The notes below the pieces were generated by a model that was given only the letters and a program-made list of their open reading frames with translations, was not told where the DNA came from and ran no database searches. From Rheinheimera mesophila (GTDB taxonomy: Bacteria; Pseudomonadota; Gammaproteobacteria; Enterobacterales; Alteromonadaceae): a stretch of 64,000 nt of DNA. The position numbers were made by a program, and so were the translations under genes. Of the stretch, positions 1-8,421 are shown piece after piece (position 1 is the stretch's first letter; each line of letters opens with the position of its first letter). The stretch lies in NCBI RefSeq assembly GCF_000986865.1, contig NZ_LAVS01000089.1, positions 1 through 64,000 of the forward strand, written 5' to 3'.

Positions 1-1794
1 AGTCAGTACACAGAGTAAGGCAAAGGTAAAGCGTCTGCTGGTGCGCAGCAGTTTGGCTCTTTTGCCTGAAGCCAAAATAAAAGCTTGTTCATTGGCATCT
101 AAAGTAAAAAAGCCGTTTTGTGCCAGTTGCTGGGCTTCAGCTAAAGGTTTGCCGTCGGCCAATAAATAAGCGCTGTGTTTATCTTCGGCCAGCCAGCGTT
201 TGGTTAAATGCTGCAAGCGGCTTTTTACACTTAAACTTTGATGATGTTCTGCTATCCAGGCTGTTGCTCTTGGCCAGCGCCTTAATAAAGCTTCGTGTGC
301 CACACTAAAACAGGGCACAGCGTTTTGCAGGTGGGAGACAAATAAACGATGCTCCACCATAGCTTGTACCAAAGCGCGTTCAGCGTCATTTTGTAATTGT
401 TGCCAGAGTGCTGTACGGCTGGTGATGGACTGTTCGTCTTCGCGTAACGTCACCAGTAAAGAGAGCACGCGGGGTAAGCTGTCTTTTTCTGCGATGCTTA
501 ACTGGGCTATGGCCTGCTCGGCATTTTTACCTATAGCACCTTCAATACCACCTAAGTTTTTATAGACAGAAAACAGCAGCTGATTGCTGTCGCTGCGCTG
601 TAAATACAATTCCTGCAAGGTGTATTGCAGCATAGGTAAAGCATCGGGGTTGCTGGCGGCTTCGCTGCATAACAACTCATCCAGTGGTACTGCGGTGTTT
701 GGATCTAAATCCCAGCTTAAATTGGCGGCTATGGCGGGTAAGCGGATCATTTGTAAAAGTTCGGCTCTGCCGGGCGGTGCTAAGTCAAAATGCGCACCAC
801 GGGCTTTGCCTGCCATCAAACTGGGATAGGTAACCAATAAAGGGTAAAACTCGTTACGACAGGCACTTAATACCAGCACTAAACCTGAAGTGGCCAGTTG
901 TTCCATCCGGTCGATAAACTGCAACCTTTCTTCTTCGCTAAACAGCGGCGAAGACAACAGCACTTCAAGCCGGTCGATAAAAATGGCAAAACGGCATTTG
1001 CTTTCGTTTTGGCTATGATTTTGAAGCGCTTTTTTACAGCTTTGCAGCACCCAGTCCATTTGATGCTGTAATTTATCTGCCAGCTGTTCGGCACTGCAGC
1101 CGTCAAATACCGGCTGGTCTGCAACTTCCCAGTCGAGCAAGGTACTTGCCAGTTGCATCAATAATTGGCCTGGGGTTAGATCGGCTAAATCCAGACTGCT
1201 GTACGACTCTACCTTGACGCCGTTGTAGCCGCTGTTTTGCATCAGATTTGGCATTACGCCAGCATTGATTAACGAAGATTTGCCGCTGCCGCTTGGGCCT
1301 AAGACTAAACAAAAGGCTCTGCCGTATTGCACTTGCTGCGCTATACGTTCCAATAAGGTGTCAATTTGACTGCCACGGCCAAAAAACACTTTGGCATAAC
1401 GGGCATCGTACGCCTGTAAACCCGGAAAAGGTGAACCACCCTGCCAGCTTTGAGGTGTGGCGCTCTGTTCCTGCCCCAGCGGGAAAGTGACCTGAGCTAA
1501 AGTGCGGTAACCACGTTTACGAATGGTTTCAATATAAGTAGAGGAAGTAGCGCTGTCGCCAAGAGCTTTACGAATTTGGGTGATAATTTTATGCAGCGGG
1601 TTATCGCCCACTTCAGCCTGAGGCCAGCAAATGCTGACAATCTCGTCGCTACTCAGTACTTCTCCGGCCTTTTGGCATAACAACACCAGCACATCCATAG
1701 CTTTAGGTTCAAGCTGGATCAGCTGTTTGCCAAGCCTCAGCGTATTGGCACTGGGGTCTACCTGCCACTCGCCAAAAAAGAAAGTACCAATCAT
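1..1794 (-). CDS. Winged-helix regulator fused to a STAND-type ATPase (partial)
   Basis: The frame is open from the ATG at 1794 to the left edge, so the C-terminus is missing. Residues 1-100 or so form an OmpR/PhoB-type winged helix of the CadC kind (I-Q-L-E-P-K-A-M-D-V-L, then Y-I-E-T-I-R-K-R-G-Y-R). A P-loop follows (G-P-S-G-S-G-K-S-S-L) with nSTAND1-like sequence after it, including I-F-I-D-R-L-E-V-L-L as a Walker B-like strand. A hydrophobic stretch near the edge (F-T-L-A-L-L-C-V-L) may be a membrane segment. Proteins of this layout usually end in TPR or WD40 repeats, which would lie outside the window. GTG at 1800 is an alternative in-frame start; no strong ribosome site separates them. 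Family role: NTP-dependent signal-transducing transcription regulator. Ligand and targets are not visible. Confidence 0.8.
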   Translation of the reverse strand, partial: MIGTFFFGEWQVDPSANTLRLGKQLIQLEPKAMDVLVLLCQKAGEVLSSDEIVSICWPQAEVGDNPLHKIITQIRKALGDSATSSTYIETIRKRGYRTLAQVTFPLGQEQSATPQSWQGGSPFPGLQAYDARYAKVFFGRGSQIDTLLERIAQQVQYGRAFCLVLGPSGSGKSSLINAGVMPNLMQNSGYNGVKVESYSSLDLADLTPGQLLMQLASTLLDWEVADQPVFDGCSAEQLADKLQHQMDWVLQSCKKALQNHSQNESKCRFAIFIDRLEVLLSSPLFSEEERLQFIDRMEQLATSGLVLVLSACRNEFYPLLVTYPSLMAGKARGAHFDLAPPGRAELLQMIRLPAIAANLSWDLDPNTAVPLDELLCSEAASNPDALPMLQYTLQELYLQRSDSNQLLFSVYKNLGGIEGAIGKNAEQAIAQLSIAEKDSLPRVLSLLVTLREDEQSITSRTALWQQLQNDAERALVQAMVEHRLFVSHLQNAVPCFSVAHEALLRRWPRATAWIAEHHQSLSVKSRLQHLTKRWLAEDKHSAYLLADGKPLAEAQQLAQNGFFTLDANEQAFILASGKRAKLLRTSRRFTFALLCVLT

Positions 1795-1916
1795 AATCAC
1801 AGCCAGAAGTTAACTATATGTTTAATATATAGTATTGGGCTTATTATGAAAGAGGGTCTGGTCTTGAATGTTGGATCAGTTTGTGGATTCAATATTTAAG
1901 GCATGACCCCAAAAGT

Positions 1917-1943
1917 AAAAAAGGCACCCGAGGTGCCTTTTTT
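1917..1943. terminator. Bidirectional rho-independent terminator
   Basis: A perfect stem of GGCACC and GGTGCC around CGA, flanked by six A on the left and six T on the right. It can terminate in both directions: rpmE from the right, and readthrough from the left. It lies 15 bases past the rpmE stop. Confidence 0.85.
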
Positions 1944-1958
1944 GACTGATGCCTAAAC

Positions 1959-2171
1959 TTACTTGGCGCCCAGTACTGCGAAACGTTTTTTGAAGCGGTC
2001 AACACGGCCGCCTACGTCTAACACTTTCTGCTTACCAGTGTAGAAAGGGTGGCAAGCTGAGCAAACGTCCAGGTGGATGTCTTTGCACAGTGTAGAGTGA
2101 GTTTTGAAAGAGTTACCGCAAGTACAAGTTGCAGTGATTTCTTTGTATTCCGGGTGGATACTTGGTTTCAT
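1959..2171 (-). CDS. rpmE: 50S ribosomal protein L31
   Basis: Seventy residues, the usual L31 length. It begins MKPSIHPEY and keeps the zinc-type cysteines (C-T-C-G near residue 16 and C-S-A-C near residue 37), so this is the Zn-binding RpmE form and not the zinc-independent YkgM paralogue. The ending with F-Y-T-G-K-Q and R-V-D-R-F-K-K-R-F is typical of the family. It is a monocistronic minus-strand gene with its own terminator, divergent from priA. L31 bridges the 50S and 30S subunits and can act as a zinc reserve. No zinc-responsive operator was identified upstream. Confidence 0.97.
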   Translation of the reverse strand: MKPSIHPEYKEITATCTCGNSFKTHSTLCKDIHLDVCSACHPFYTGKQKVLDVGGRVDRFKKRFAVLGAK

Positions 2172-2364
2172 GGGTTACCTCGTTAGGCCGTATCGCTATC
2201 TGATCAACTGTTGTCAGACACCATACGCAATTTCAGTTAAATTAGGGCGCGTAGTTTAATGGCTAGGGCTTAAAGTTTCAACAAAATGGCTGATTTATTT
2301 TTAATGGCTTTGTTGTTTCCCAATCATTAAACTAATTTATTGATAAAACAGGTGGAATTTAGCT

Positions 2365-4530
2365 GTGACAGTAGTGCGGGTGGCCTTACCTATACCTCTT
2401 CGGGTGCATTTTGATTACCTTTGTGACACAGAGGTCAGCCCGGGTTGCCGTGTAATGGTGCCTTTTGGCAAACGTGAGCTGATAGGAATTGTCTGGCAAC
2501 TGAACCCCAGCGACAGCTATGACGTGACTCAACTGAAAACTGTCACTCAGGTTTTAGATCAAACCCCGGTCTTAGCAGCCCCTATCCGGCAACTTCTGAG
2601 TTTTGCTGCCGATTATTACCATCACCCGTTAGGCGATGTACTGACCAGTGCCCTGCCCGCTTTACTGCGGGATGGCAAAAACGCTGATCCGGTCAAAGGC
2701 CATAGTTATAGCCTGACCGAAGCCGGCCAGCATTTAACTGCAGAGCAGTTTAAAGCGGCGAAAAAACGGCTGGCCTTATGGCAACAACTGCAGCAGCCTC
2801 AAACAGAAACCCAGTTACTTGAGCATTTTCAGCGCAAAGAGCTGCAGTATTTTGTTGAACAAGGCTGGGCTCACGTAACGCCAGTTTTGTATGGTCCTTA
2901 TCAAACGGCGGCTGAGCAGCAAAAATCCTTACCTTTAAATCCAGCGCAGGCTTTGGCTGTGACAGCAGTGCAACAAGCACTGGGCAGTTTTAGCTGTTTT
3001 TTACTGGAAGGGGTGACAGGTTCAGGCAAAACCGAAGTGTATTTGCAAAGCATAAGCCCGGTGGCCAAAGCCGGTGGGCAGGTACTGGTGTTGGTGCCTG
3101 AAATCGGTTTAACACCACAAACCTTAGCCCGCTTTGAACAACGTTTTGCAGTGCCTGTGGGCGTCTGGCACTCCAATATGACCGACCTTGAGCGTTTTAC
3201 TGTCTGGCAACGCTGCCAAACCGGTGATTTGGCTATAGTAATTGGTACCCGCTCCGCCTTGTTTTTACCTTTTTTAAAGCTCGATTTATTGATCATTGAT
3301 GAAGAGCACGATCACTCTTTTAAGCAACAAGAGGGGTTTCGTTATCACGCCCGGGACTTAGCTATTAAACGTGCTTCGATCCAGCAATGCCCTATTTTAT
3401 TGGGCTCAGCCACACCCAGTTTAGAAAGCCTTGCCAATGTGCAACAAGGTCGTTTTGCTCATCTGGAATTACCCGACCGCGCTGCAGGCCAATTGATGCC
3501 GACAGTGGAGTTGGTGGATTTAAAACAACAACAAATGATGTTTGGTATGGCGGGTTTAACCCGACAGCGTATCGAACAGCATTTAAAACTCGGCCAGCAG
3601 GTGTTGCTGTTTTTAAATCGCCGTGGTTTTGCGCCAGCTCTTATTTGTCATGAATGTGGCTGGATGACCGAATGCCACAGATGCAGTGCTTTTACTACTT
3701 TTCATAAACAAAGCCGTCAGTTGGTCTGCCACCATTGTGGCGCCACTAAAGGCGTGCCACATCAATGTGGGGGTTGTGGTAGCACTCAGTTGGCCCCTGT
3801 AGGCCAAGGCACTGAACAGTTGGAAGAACAGTTACAGCAGCTATTCCCCGCGCACACCGTCACCCGCTTAGACAGAGACAGCACCAGACGCAAAGGCAGC
3901 TTACAGCAGGCGTTGGATCAGATCTTACAAGGTGAGCCTCAGCTTATTTTAGGCACTCAGATGCTGGCCAAAGGCCATCATTTCCCCAATGTAGGTTTGG
4001 TAGTGATTATTGATGTCGATTCTGCCTTATACAGCAACGACTTCAGGGCGCCTGAGCAATTGGCGCAGTTATTAACCCAGGTATCGGGCCGCGCTGGCCG
4101 CGGTTCACAGCCAGGAAAAGTGCTGCTGCAAACCCATTATCCCGGTCACGCCCTGTTGCAGGACGTGATCCAAAACGGTTACGCCTCTTTTGCCCGCAGC
4201 GCATTAAAAGAGCGACAACAAACCTTTTTGCCACCTTTTATGTTCCTGGCCTTATTCAGAGTAGAAGCGCACCAGTTGGATCTCTGCCAAGAATGGCTGC
4301 AAAAAGTGGCAGAGCATTATAAAAACTGGCCACAAGTGCAACTGCTTGGCCCGTTGGCTTGTCCGCTGGAACGCAAGGCGGGCAAATACCGCTGGCAACT
4401 TCAGCTTTTTGCCAAAGACAGGAAACAATTGCATCAAAGTCTGGACTCGGTGCTGAGTGACATCAGCCGCTGGTCATCAAGCCGTAAAGTAAAATGGCAG
4501 TTGGATGTAGACCCGCAAGACCTGAATTAA
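2365..4530 (+). CDS. priA: Primosomal protein N' (replication restart helicase)
   Basis: 721 residues, close to the E. coli 732. PriA recognises stalled or repaired forks and reloads the replisome through PriB/DnaT/DnaC. Visible in order: the N-terminal 3'-end-binding domain (V-A-L-P-I-P-L-R-V-H-F-D-Y), a helicase core with Walker A G-V-T-G-S-G-K-T-E and a D-E-E-H box, G-S-A-T-P-S, then the zinc region with paired C-x2-C motifs (C-H-E-C, C-H-R-C, C-H-H-C, C-G-G-C), and the motif V/VI region with V-S-G-R-A-G-R. The start is GTG at 2365, with GGTGGA just upstream. Intact and single-copy in appearance; it is followed directly by ftsN. Confidence 0.97.
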   Translation: MTVVRVALPIPLRVHFDYLCDTEVSPGCRVMVPFGKRELIGIVWQLNPSDSYDVTQLKTVTQVLDQTPVLAAPIRQLLSFAADYYHHPLGDVLTSALPALLRDGKNADPVKGHSYSLTEAGQHLTAEQFKAAKKRLALWQQLQQPQTETQLLEHFQRKELQYFVEQGWAHVTPVLYGPYQTAAEQQKSLPLNPAQALAVTAVQQALGSFSCFLLEGVTGSGKTEVYLQSISPVAKAGGQVLVLVPEIGLTPQTLARFEQRFAVPVGVWHSNMTDLERFTVWQRCQTGDLAIVIGTRSALFLPFLKLDLLIIDEEHDHSFKQQEGFRYHARDLAIKRASIQQCPILLGSATPSLESLANVQQGRFAHLELPDRAAGQLMPTVELVDLKQQQMMFGMAGLTRQRIEQHLKLGQQVLLFLNRRGFAPALICHECGWMTECHRCSAFTTFHKQSRQLVCHHCGATKGVPHQCGGCGSTQLAPVGQGTEQLEEQLQQLFPAHTVTRLDRDSTRRKGSLQQALDQILQGEPQLILGTQMLAKGHHFPNVGLVVIIDVDSALYSNDFRAPEQLAQLLTQVSGRAGRGSQPGKVLLQTHYPGHALLQDVIQNGYASFARSALKERQQTFLPPFMFLALFRVEAHQLDLCQEWLQKVAEHYKNWPQVQLLGPLACPLERKAGKYRWQLQLFAKDRKQLHQSLDSVLSDISRWSSSRKVKWQLDVDPQDLN

Positions 4531-4596
4531 TCATTTCTTTTTAACAAAACTGCAGTAGAATGCGGGACATCAGGCCAGTTGTCCTTAGTTGTGAAG

Positions 4597-5127
4597 ATGC
4601 CACAAAGAGATTATGTCAAAGCAGGTCGGGCCGCTCCCAGACCCAAAAAGAATACCAAAACAGTCAAACCTTTCCCCTGGCCGTTAGTAATAACTGTCGG
4701 CGTGTTAGTCATTGGTTTTGTATGGTTTTTATACCATTTGTCACAAAAAACTCCGGTGGATGACGCGGTAACTCCTGCTATTACAGCGAAAAAAGACGAG
4801 TTACCCCCCAAGCCAGCAGCCGAGCCTTATCAGTACATTAAAGAGCTGGAAAACAAAGAAATTCAGGTGCAGGTAGAAGAGCTGGAAGCCAAAGGGCCGT
4901 TTTTAATGTTTTGTGGCACTTATCGCGCTATTGAAACAGCACAGCAAATGAAAGCCAAAGTCGCTTTTGCCGGTTACCCTTCGGAAGTGCGGCGCATTGA
5001 AGGCAAAAATGGCGTGTTTTTCCGCGTCACTTTAGGGCCTTACAGCAGTAAACGTCAGGCCGAAAGCGATAAAAGTCGCTTGATGCGCCAAAGAGTGGCT
5101 GAATGCCGCATAGCGAACGCTACTTAA
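4597..5127 (+). CDS. ftsN: Cell division protein FtsN, SPOR domain
   Basis: I chose the ATG at 4597 because it gives MPQRDYVKAG, the conserved FtsN beginning (MAQRDYV in E. coli); a TTG 18 bases upstream is less likely. This yields 176 residues, much shorter than E. coli FtsN (319), mainly because the periplasmic linker is short. Residues 1-25 are a basic cytoplasmic tail that in the family contacts FtsA; residues about 28-48 form one membrane segment; about 95-170 form a SPOR domain that binds denuded septal peptidoglycan. A coiled, Glu-rich linker lies between them. FtsN triggers septal synthesis by FtsWI. The gene stands between priA and hslV, as in enteric bacteria. Confidence 0.92.
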   Translation: MPQRDYVKAGRAAPRPKKNTKTVKPFPWPLVITVGVLVIGFVWFLYHLSQKTPVDDAVTPAITAKKDELPPKPAAEPYQYIKELENKEIQVQVEELEAKGPFLMFCGTYRAIETAQQMKAKVAFAGYPSEVRRIEGKNGVFFRVTLGPYSSKRQAESDKSRLMRQRVAECRIANAT

Positions 5128-5147
5128 ACATCTTCATATCTATACCC

Positions 5148-5333
5148 AAGTATACCCAAAGTAATTGGAGTTGCAGGGAGGCGACAAGTGCGTGAGCCCC
5201 CAGGAGCATAGTTCACCTATGTGCAATTGGATTGAAGCGAGAACTCGCAGTTCATACCAACCATCATAGACCTACAAACAACTGGGGCGAGAGCACGCAG
5301 GCAACAAAGCTGCAGCTTCAAGTACGAAGGGTA
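5148..5333. repeat. Dispersed structured intergenic repeat, copy A
   Basis: An intergenic element with nested inverted repeats: outer arms TTGGAGTTGCAG and CTGCAGCTTCAA, inner core with AGGAGCATAG and CTATGTG. The same architecture recurs at 13185-13356 and, inverted, at 25200-25330. It fills most of the ftsN-hslV spacer and ends just before the hslV promoter. No open frame is convincing inside it. It is probably a REP/MITE-like non-coding repeat. Confidence 0.7.
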
Positions 5334-5361
5334 TTGAAAATTTGCGTCCCCACCCTTATCT
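5332..5361 (+). promoter_or_regulatory. Possible sigma-32 heat-shock promoter of hslVU
   Basis: TATTGAAA, a 13-base spacer, then CCCTTATCT. This approximates the sigma-32 consensus (CTTGAAA, 11-16 bases, CCCCATnT) and lies 40 bases upstream of hslV, whose E. coli counterpart is transcribed by sigma-32. The match is imperfect at both hexamers, so this is inference from position and similarity. Confidence 0.5.
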
Positions 5362-5400
5362 CCTTGCTAATCTGTTTTCTTCAGCCAAAAAGGGCTTCTG

Positions 5401-5919
5401 ATGACCACTATTGTTTCTGTACGCCGCAATGGCCATGTTGCTATTGCTGGTGATGGCCAGGTTTCGCTGGGTAATACCGTGATGAAGGGCAATGCCCGCA
5501 AAGTCCGCCGTTTGTACCATGGCAAAGTGCTGGCTGGTTTTGCCGGCGGCACAGCCGACGCTTTTACTTTATTTGAACGTTTTGAAGCCAAACTTGAGAT
5601 GCATCAGGGCCATTTAATGCGCGCTGCTGTCGAACTGGCGAAAGACTGGCGCACCGACCGTATGCTGCGCAAACTCGAAGCTTTGCTCGCTGTGGCCGAT
5701 GCCAACTGTTCCCTGATCATCACAGGCAACGGCGATGTGATCCAGCCAGAACATGACTTAATCGCTATAGGCAGTGGTGGACCTTTTGCTCAGGCTGCGG
5801 CCACAGCACTGTTGGCCAACACTGAACTCAGCGCCCGTGAAATTGCGGAAAAAAGCTTAACCATAGCTGGTGATATTTGTGTCTATACCAATCATCACCA
5901 GACCATCGAAGAATTGTAA
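5401..5919 (+). CDS. hslV: ATP-dependent protease subunit HslV
   Basis: 172 residues (E. coli 176). After Met removal the protein starts T-T-I-V-S-V, exposing the N-terminal threonine nucleophile of this proteasome-like peptidase. [10 protein letters not shown] and the K-x-R-R-L region are characteristic. HslV forms a double hexamer capped by HslU in the cytoplasm and degrades misfolded and regulatory proteins. It is followed 11 bases later by hslU in one operon, with a possible heat-shock promoter upstream. Intact. Confidence 0.97.
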   Translation: MTTIVSVRRNGHVAIAGDGQVSLGNTVMKGNARKVRRLYHGKVLAGFAGGTADAFTLFERFEAKLEMHQGHLMRAAVELAKDWRTDRMLRKLEALLAVADANCSLIITGNGDVIQPEHDLIAIGSGGPFAQAAATALLANTELSAREIAEKSLTIAGDICVYTNHHQTIEEL

Positions 5920-5930
5920 GGGTAATTTGC

Positions 5931-7262
5931 ATGTCTGATATGACCCCAAGAGAGATAGTCCACGAGCTGGACCGCCATATTATTGGTCAGGCCAACGCCA
6001 AAAGAGCAGTGGCCATTGCACTGCGTAACAGATGGCGCCGGATGCAGCTCGACCCTGCTTTGCGCCAGGAAGTGACGCCTAAAAATATTCTGATGATAGG
6101 CCCAACTGGTGTAGGTAAAACTGAAATTGCCCGCCGTCTGGCCAAACTGGCCAACGCGCCTTTTATCAAAGTGGAAGCGACTAAGTTCACCGAAGTCGGT
6201 TATGTCGGCAAAGAAGTGGAAAGTATTATCCGCGACTTAACCGACAGCGCGGTAAAAATGTTCCGTGAACAGGAAGTGGCAAAAAACAAATTCCGGGCTG
6301 AAGAAGCGGCGGAAGAGCGTATTCTGGATGCCTTATTACCACCAGCCCGTGATGCCTGGGGCAAAGCTGAGCCAAGCGAGTCGGACAGCAACACCCGGCA
6401 GATTTTCCGTAAAAAGTTACGCGAAGGTCAGTTGGACGACAAAGAAATTGACATTGATTTAGCAGCTCCTGTGCTGGGTGTGGAAATTATGGCGCCTCCG
6501 GGCATGGAAGAAATGACCTCTCAACTGCAGTCTATGTTTCAGAACTTAGGGGCGGATAAGAAAAAAAGCCGCAAATTAAAAATTAAAGACGCCTTTAAAC
6601 AACTGGTGGAAGAAGAAGCCAGCCGTCTGGTCAATCCGGAAGAGCTGAAACTGAAGGCTTTGGACGCTGTTGAACAAACCGGTATTGTGTTTATTGATGA
6701 AATCGACAAAATTTGTAAGCGTGGTGAAACCAGCGGCCCTGATGTGTCGCGTGAAGGGGTGCAACGTGATTTACTGCCGCTTATCGAAGGCTGCACTGTC
6801 AACACCAAACACGGCATGGTGAAAACTGATCATATTTTGTTTATCGCTTCAGGCGCGTTCCAGATGGCGAAACCATCAGATTTAGTGCCTGAATTGCAAG
6901 GCCGTTTACCTATTCGTGTTGAGCTGGATGCTTTATCTGCCAATGACTTTGAACGTATTCTGACGGAACCTAAGGCTTCGTTGACCGAACAAAGTGTGGC
7001 GATGCTGGCGACCGAAGGGGTGCAGGTGCGTTTTGCCGCTGACGGCATTAAACGCATCGCTAATGCGGCCTGGCAAGTGAACGAGCGCACTGAAAACATC
7101 GGCGCCCGCCGCTTGTATACGGTGATGGAAAAGTTGCTGGAAGAGTTGTCTTTTGATGCGGCAGACCACAGTGGTCAGCAGATCGTGATTGACGCAGCTT
7201 ACGTCGACTCGCACCTGGACGCTTTGGTGCAAGACGAAGATTTAAGCCGTTTTATTTTATAA
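5931..7262 (+). CDS. hslU: ATP-dependent protease ATPase subunit HslU
   Basis: The start at 5931 gives [19 protein letters not shown], matching the conserved HslU N-terminus and exactly 443 residues as in E. coli; an upstream in-frame extension overlapping hslV is rejected. Walker A is G-P-T-G-V-G-K-T-E; Walker B is F-I-D-E-I-D-K. The inserted I-domain (about residues 110-240) and the C-terminal D-L-S-R-F-I-L tail that docks on HslV are present. HslU unfolds substrates and gates HslV. It is translated from the hslVU operon, which continues into the DUF971 gene. Confidence 0.97.
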   Translation: MSDMTPREIVHELDRHIIGQANAKRAVAIALRNRWRRMQLDPALRQEVTPKNILMIGPTGVGKTEIARRLAKLANAPFIKVEATKFTEVGYVGKEVESIIRDLTDSAVKMFREQEVAKNKFRAEEAAEERILDALLPPARDAWGKAEPSESDSNTRQIFRKKLREGQLDDKEIDIDLAAPVLGVEIMAPPGMEEMTSQLQSMFQNLGADKKKSRKLKIKDAFKQLVEEEASRLVNPEELKLKALDAVEQTGIVFIDEIDKICKRGETSGPDVSREGVQRDLLPLIEGCTVNTKHGMVKTDHILFIASGAFQMAKPSDLVPELQGRLPIRVELDALSANDFERILTEPKASLTEQSVAMLATEGVQVRFAADGIKRIANAAWQVNERTENIGARRLYTVMEKLLEELSFDAADHSGQQIVIDAAYVDSHLDALVQDEDLSRFIL

Positions 7263-7284
7263 CTCTTAAACCGCCGGACACCTT

Positions 7285-7689
7285 ATGACAGCACAGACTC
7301 AACCCCCTGTGAGCAGCACACCACAAGTGTCTGTGCTGCATTATCATCGCTTAAGCAAACTGCTGGACGTCAAATTTGCCGACGGCCAGCAGTGTCAGTT
7401 AAGCGCTGAATTCTTAAGGGTGTTTTCGCCTTCGGCTGAAGTGCGAGGCCACGGTAAACCCGTATTGGTCAGCCATAAAAAAGCCGTAGCTATCCTGCAG
7501 ATAGTGCCTGTGGGTCAGTATGCGGTGAAACTGGTGTTTGATGATGGCCATCAGACAGGTTTGTATAGCTGGGCTTATCTGGCCAAACTGGCGGCTGGGC
7601 AACATGAACTCTGGGCCGATTATCTAGAGCGCTTAAAACAAGCCAACAGCAACCGTGAAGTGCAGCTTAGTATTAAACAGATTTCTTAA
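7285..7689 (+). CDS. DUF971 domain protein
   Basis: 134 residues with the DUF971 / gamma-butyrobetaine-hydroxylase N-terminal-like domain, including L-x-V-x-F-A-D-G, L-R-V-F-S-P-S-A-E-V-R-G-H and F-D-D-G-H-Q-T-G-L-Y-S-W. This small beta-rich domain is found alone in many bacteria and fused to dioxygenases; it has been linked to Fe-S protein assembly factors in some families, but no function is evident here. It lies 22 bases after hslU on the same strand, a common arrangement in gammaproteobacteria. Its stop codon overlaps the stop of the convergent gene at 7686. Confidence 0.88.
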   Translation: MTAQTQPPVSSTPQVSVLHYHRLSKLLDVKFADGQQCQLSAEFLRVFSPSAEVRGHGKPVLVSHKKAVAILQIVPVGQYAVKLVFDDGHQTGLYSWAYLAKLAAGQHELWADYLERLKQANSNREVQLSIKQIS

Positions 7690-8414
7690 TTTGCCTTGTT
7701 GGCCTGTTGCATCACGTGCAGATAAGCCCGTTGTAACTGCTTAATTTTGGTTGGTTTAGTCTTGATACTGGCTGCCAGATAAGCCTGAAGTGCCAGCTCA
7801 GGAATTAAATAAGTGACCTCAAACGCACTTTCAGCTAAGCCTGTGGTGCGCGCCAACGCGGGCAGCAATACCGGGTTGTCGACAATCAAATCAACTTTGC
7901 CATTGGCCAGCAGCAACCAGCTTTGCTCCGCATCAGCCACAACCACCAATTGCTTCGCTTCCACAAAACCTTGTGCTGCCAGAAAATCATAGGTACTGTC
8001 TTGCCGCTGCACCGCTATCGTCAGCTCCCGGGCTTGGGTTAGTTGCTTGACGGCAGCTTTGCTATTCGTTTTCAACCGGATAAAACCAAGCTGGAAAGCA
8101 GCCAGCGGTCCAATCCAGTGAAACAACCTCTCACGCTCTTTAGTTTTCGCTATCCCATAAATCAGTACATCGGGCTGATTCAGCGCCAGACTGTAGGCCC
8201 TGGCCCATGGATACATCTGAAACTCAGCGGTAAGACCTGCTTCAGCTATAATTCGACGCACCAACAGGGTATTAGCTCCTGCTATCTGCCCATTTTCTAT
8301 TTGCTGAAAAACGGGCATAGGTTCGGTCACCACCAGTAAATCAGGTCCGGCTGCTGCAGGACTGTTCAACCCTGCAACAACCAGCAGCAGAATCAAGACT
8401 GACCGTCTTTTCAT
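7686..8414 (-). CDS. Periplasmic substrate-binding protein (SBP_bac_3-like)
   Basis: The start at 8414 gives a classical signal peptide (MKRRSVLILLLVVAG, cleavage near A-A-A) with AAGG just upstream; an upstream in-frame start would remove this. The mature part, about 220 residues, has the two-lobed amino-acid-binding protein layout of family 3: L-L-V-V-T-E-P-M-P, G-A-N-T-L-L-V-R-R-I, then P-D-V-L-I-Y-G-I-A-K-T-K-E-R. No permease or ATPase gene is adjacent. It lies immediately downstream of a chemoreceptor gene on the same strand with an 8-base gap, so it may act as a sensing partner instead of a transporter component. That is inference. The ligand is unknown. Confidence 0.8.
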   Translation of the reverse strand: MKRRSVLILLLVVAGLNSPAAAGPDLLVVTEPMPVFQQIENGQIAGANTLLVRRIIAEAGLTAEFQMYPWARAYSLALNQPDVLIYGIAKTKERERLFHWIGPLAAFQLGFIRLKTNSKAAVKQLTQARELTIAVQRQDSTYDFLAAQGFVEAKQLVVVADAEQSWLLLANGKVDLIVDNPVLLPALARTTGLAESAFEVTYLIPELALQAYLAASIKTKPTKIKQLQRAYLHVMQQANKAN

Positions 8415-8421
8415 TTCAGCC

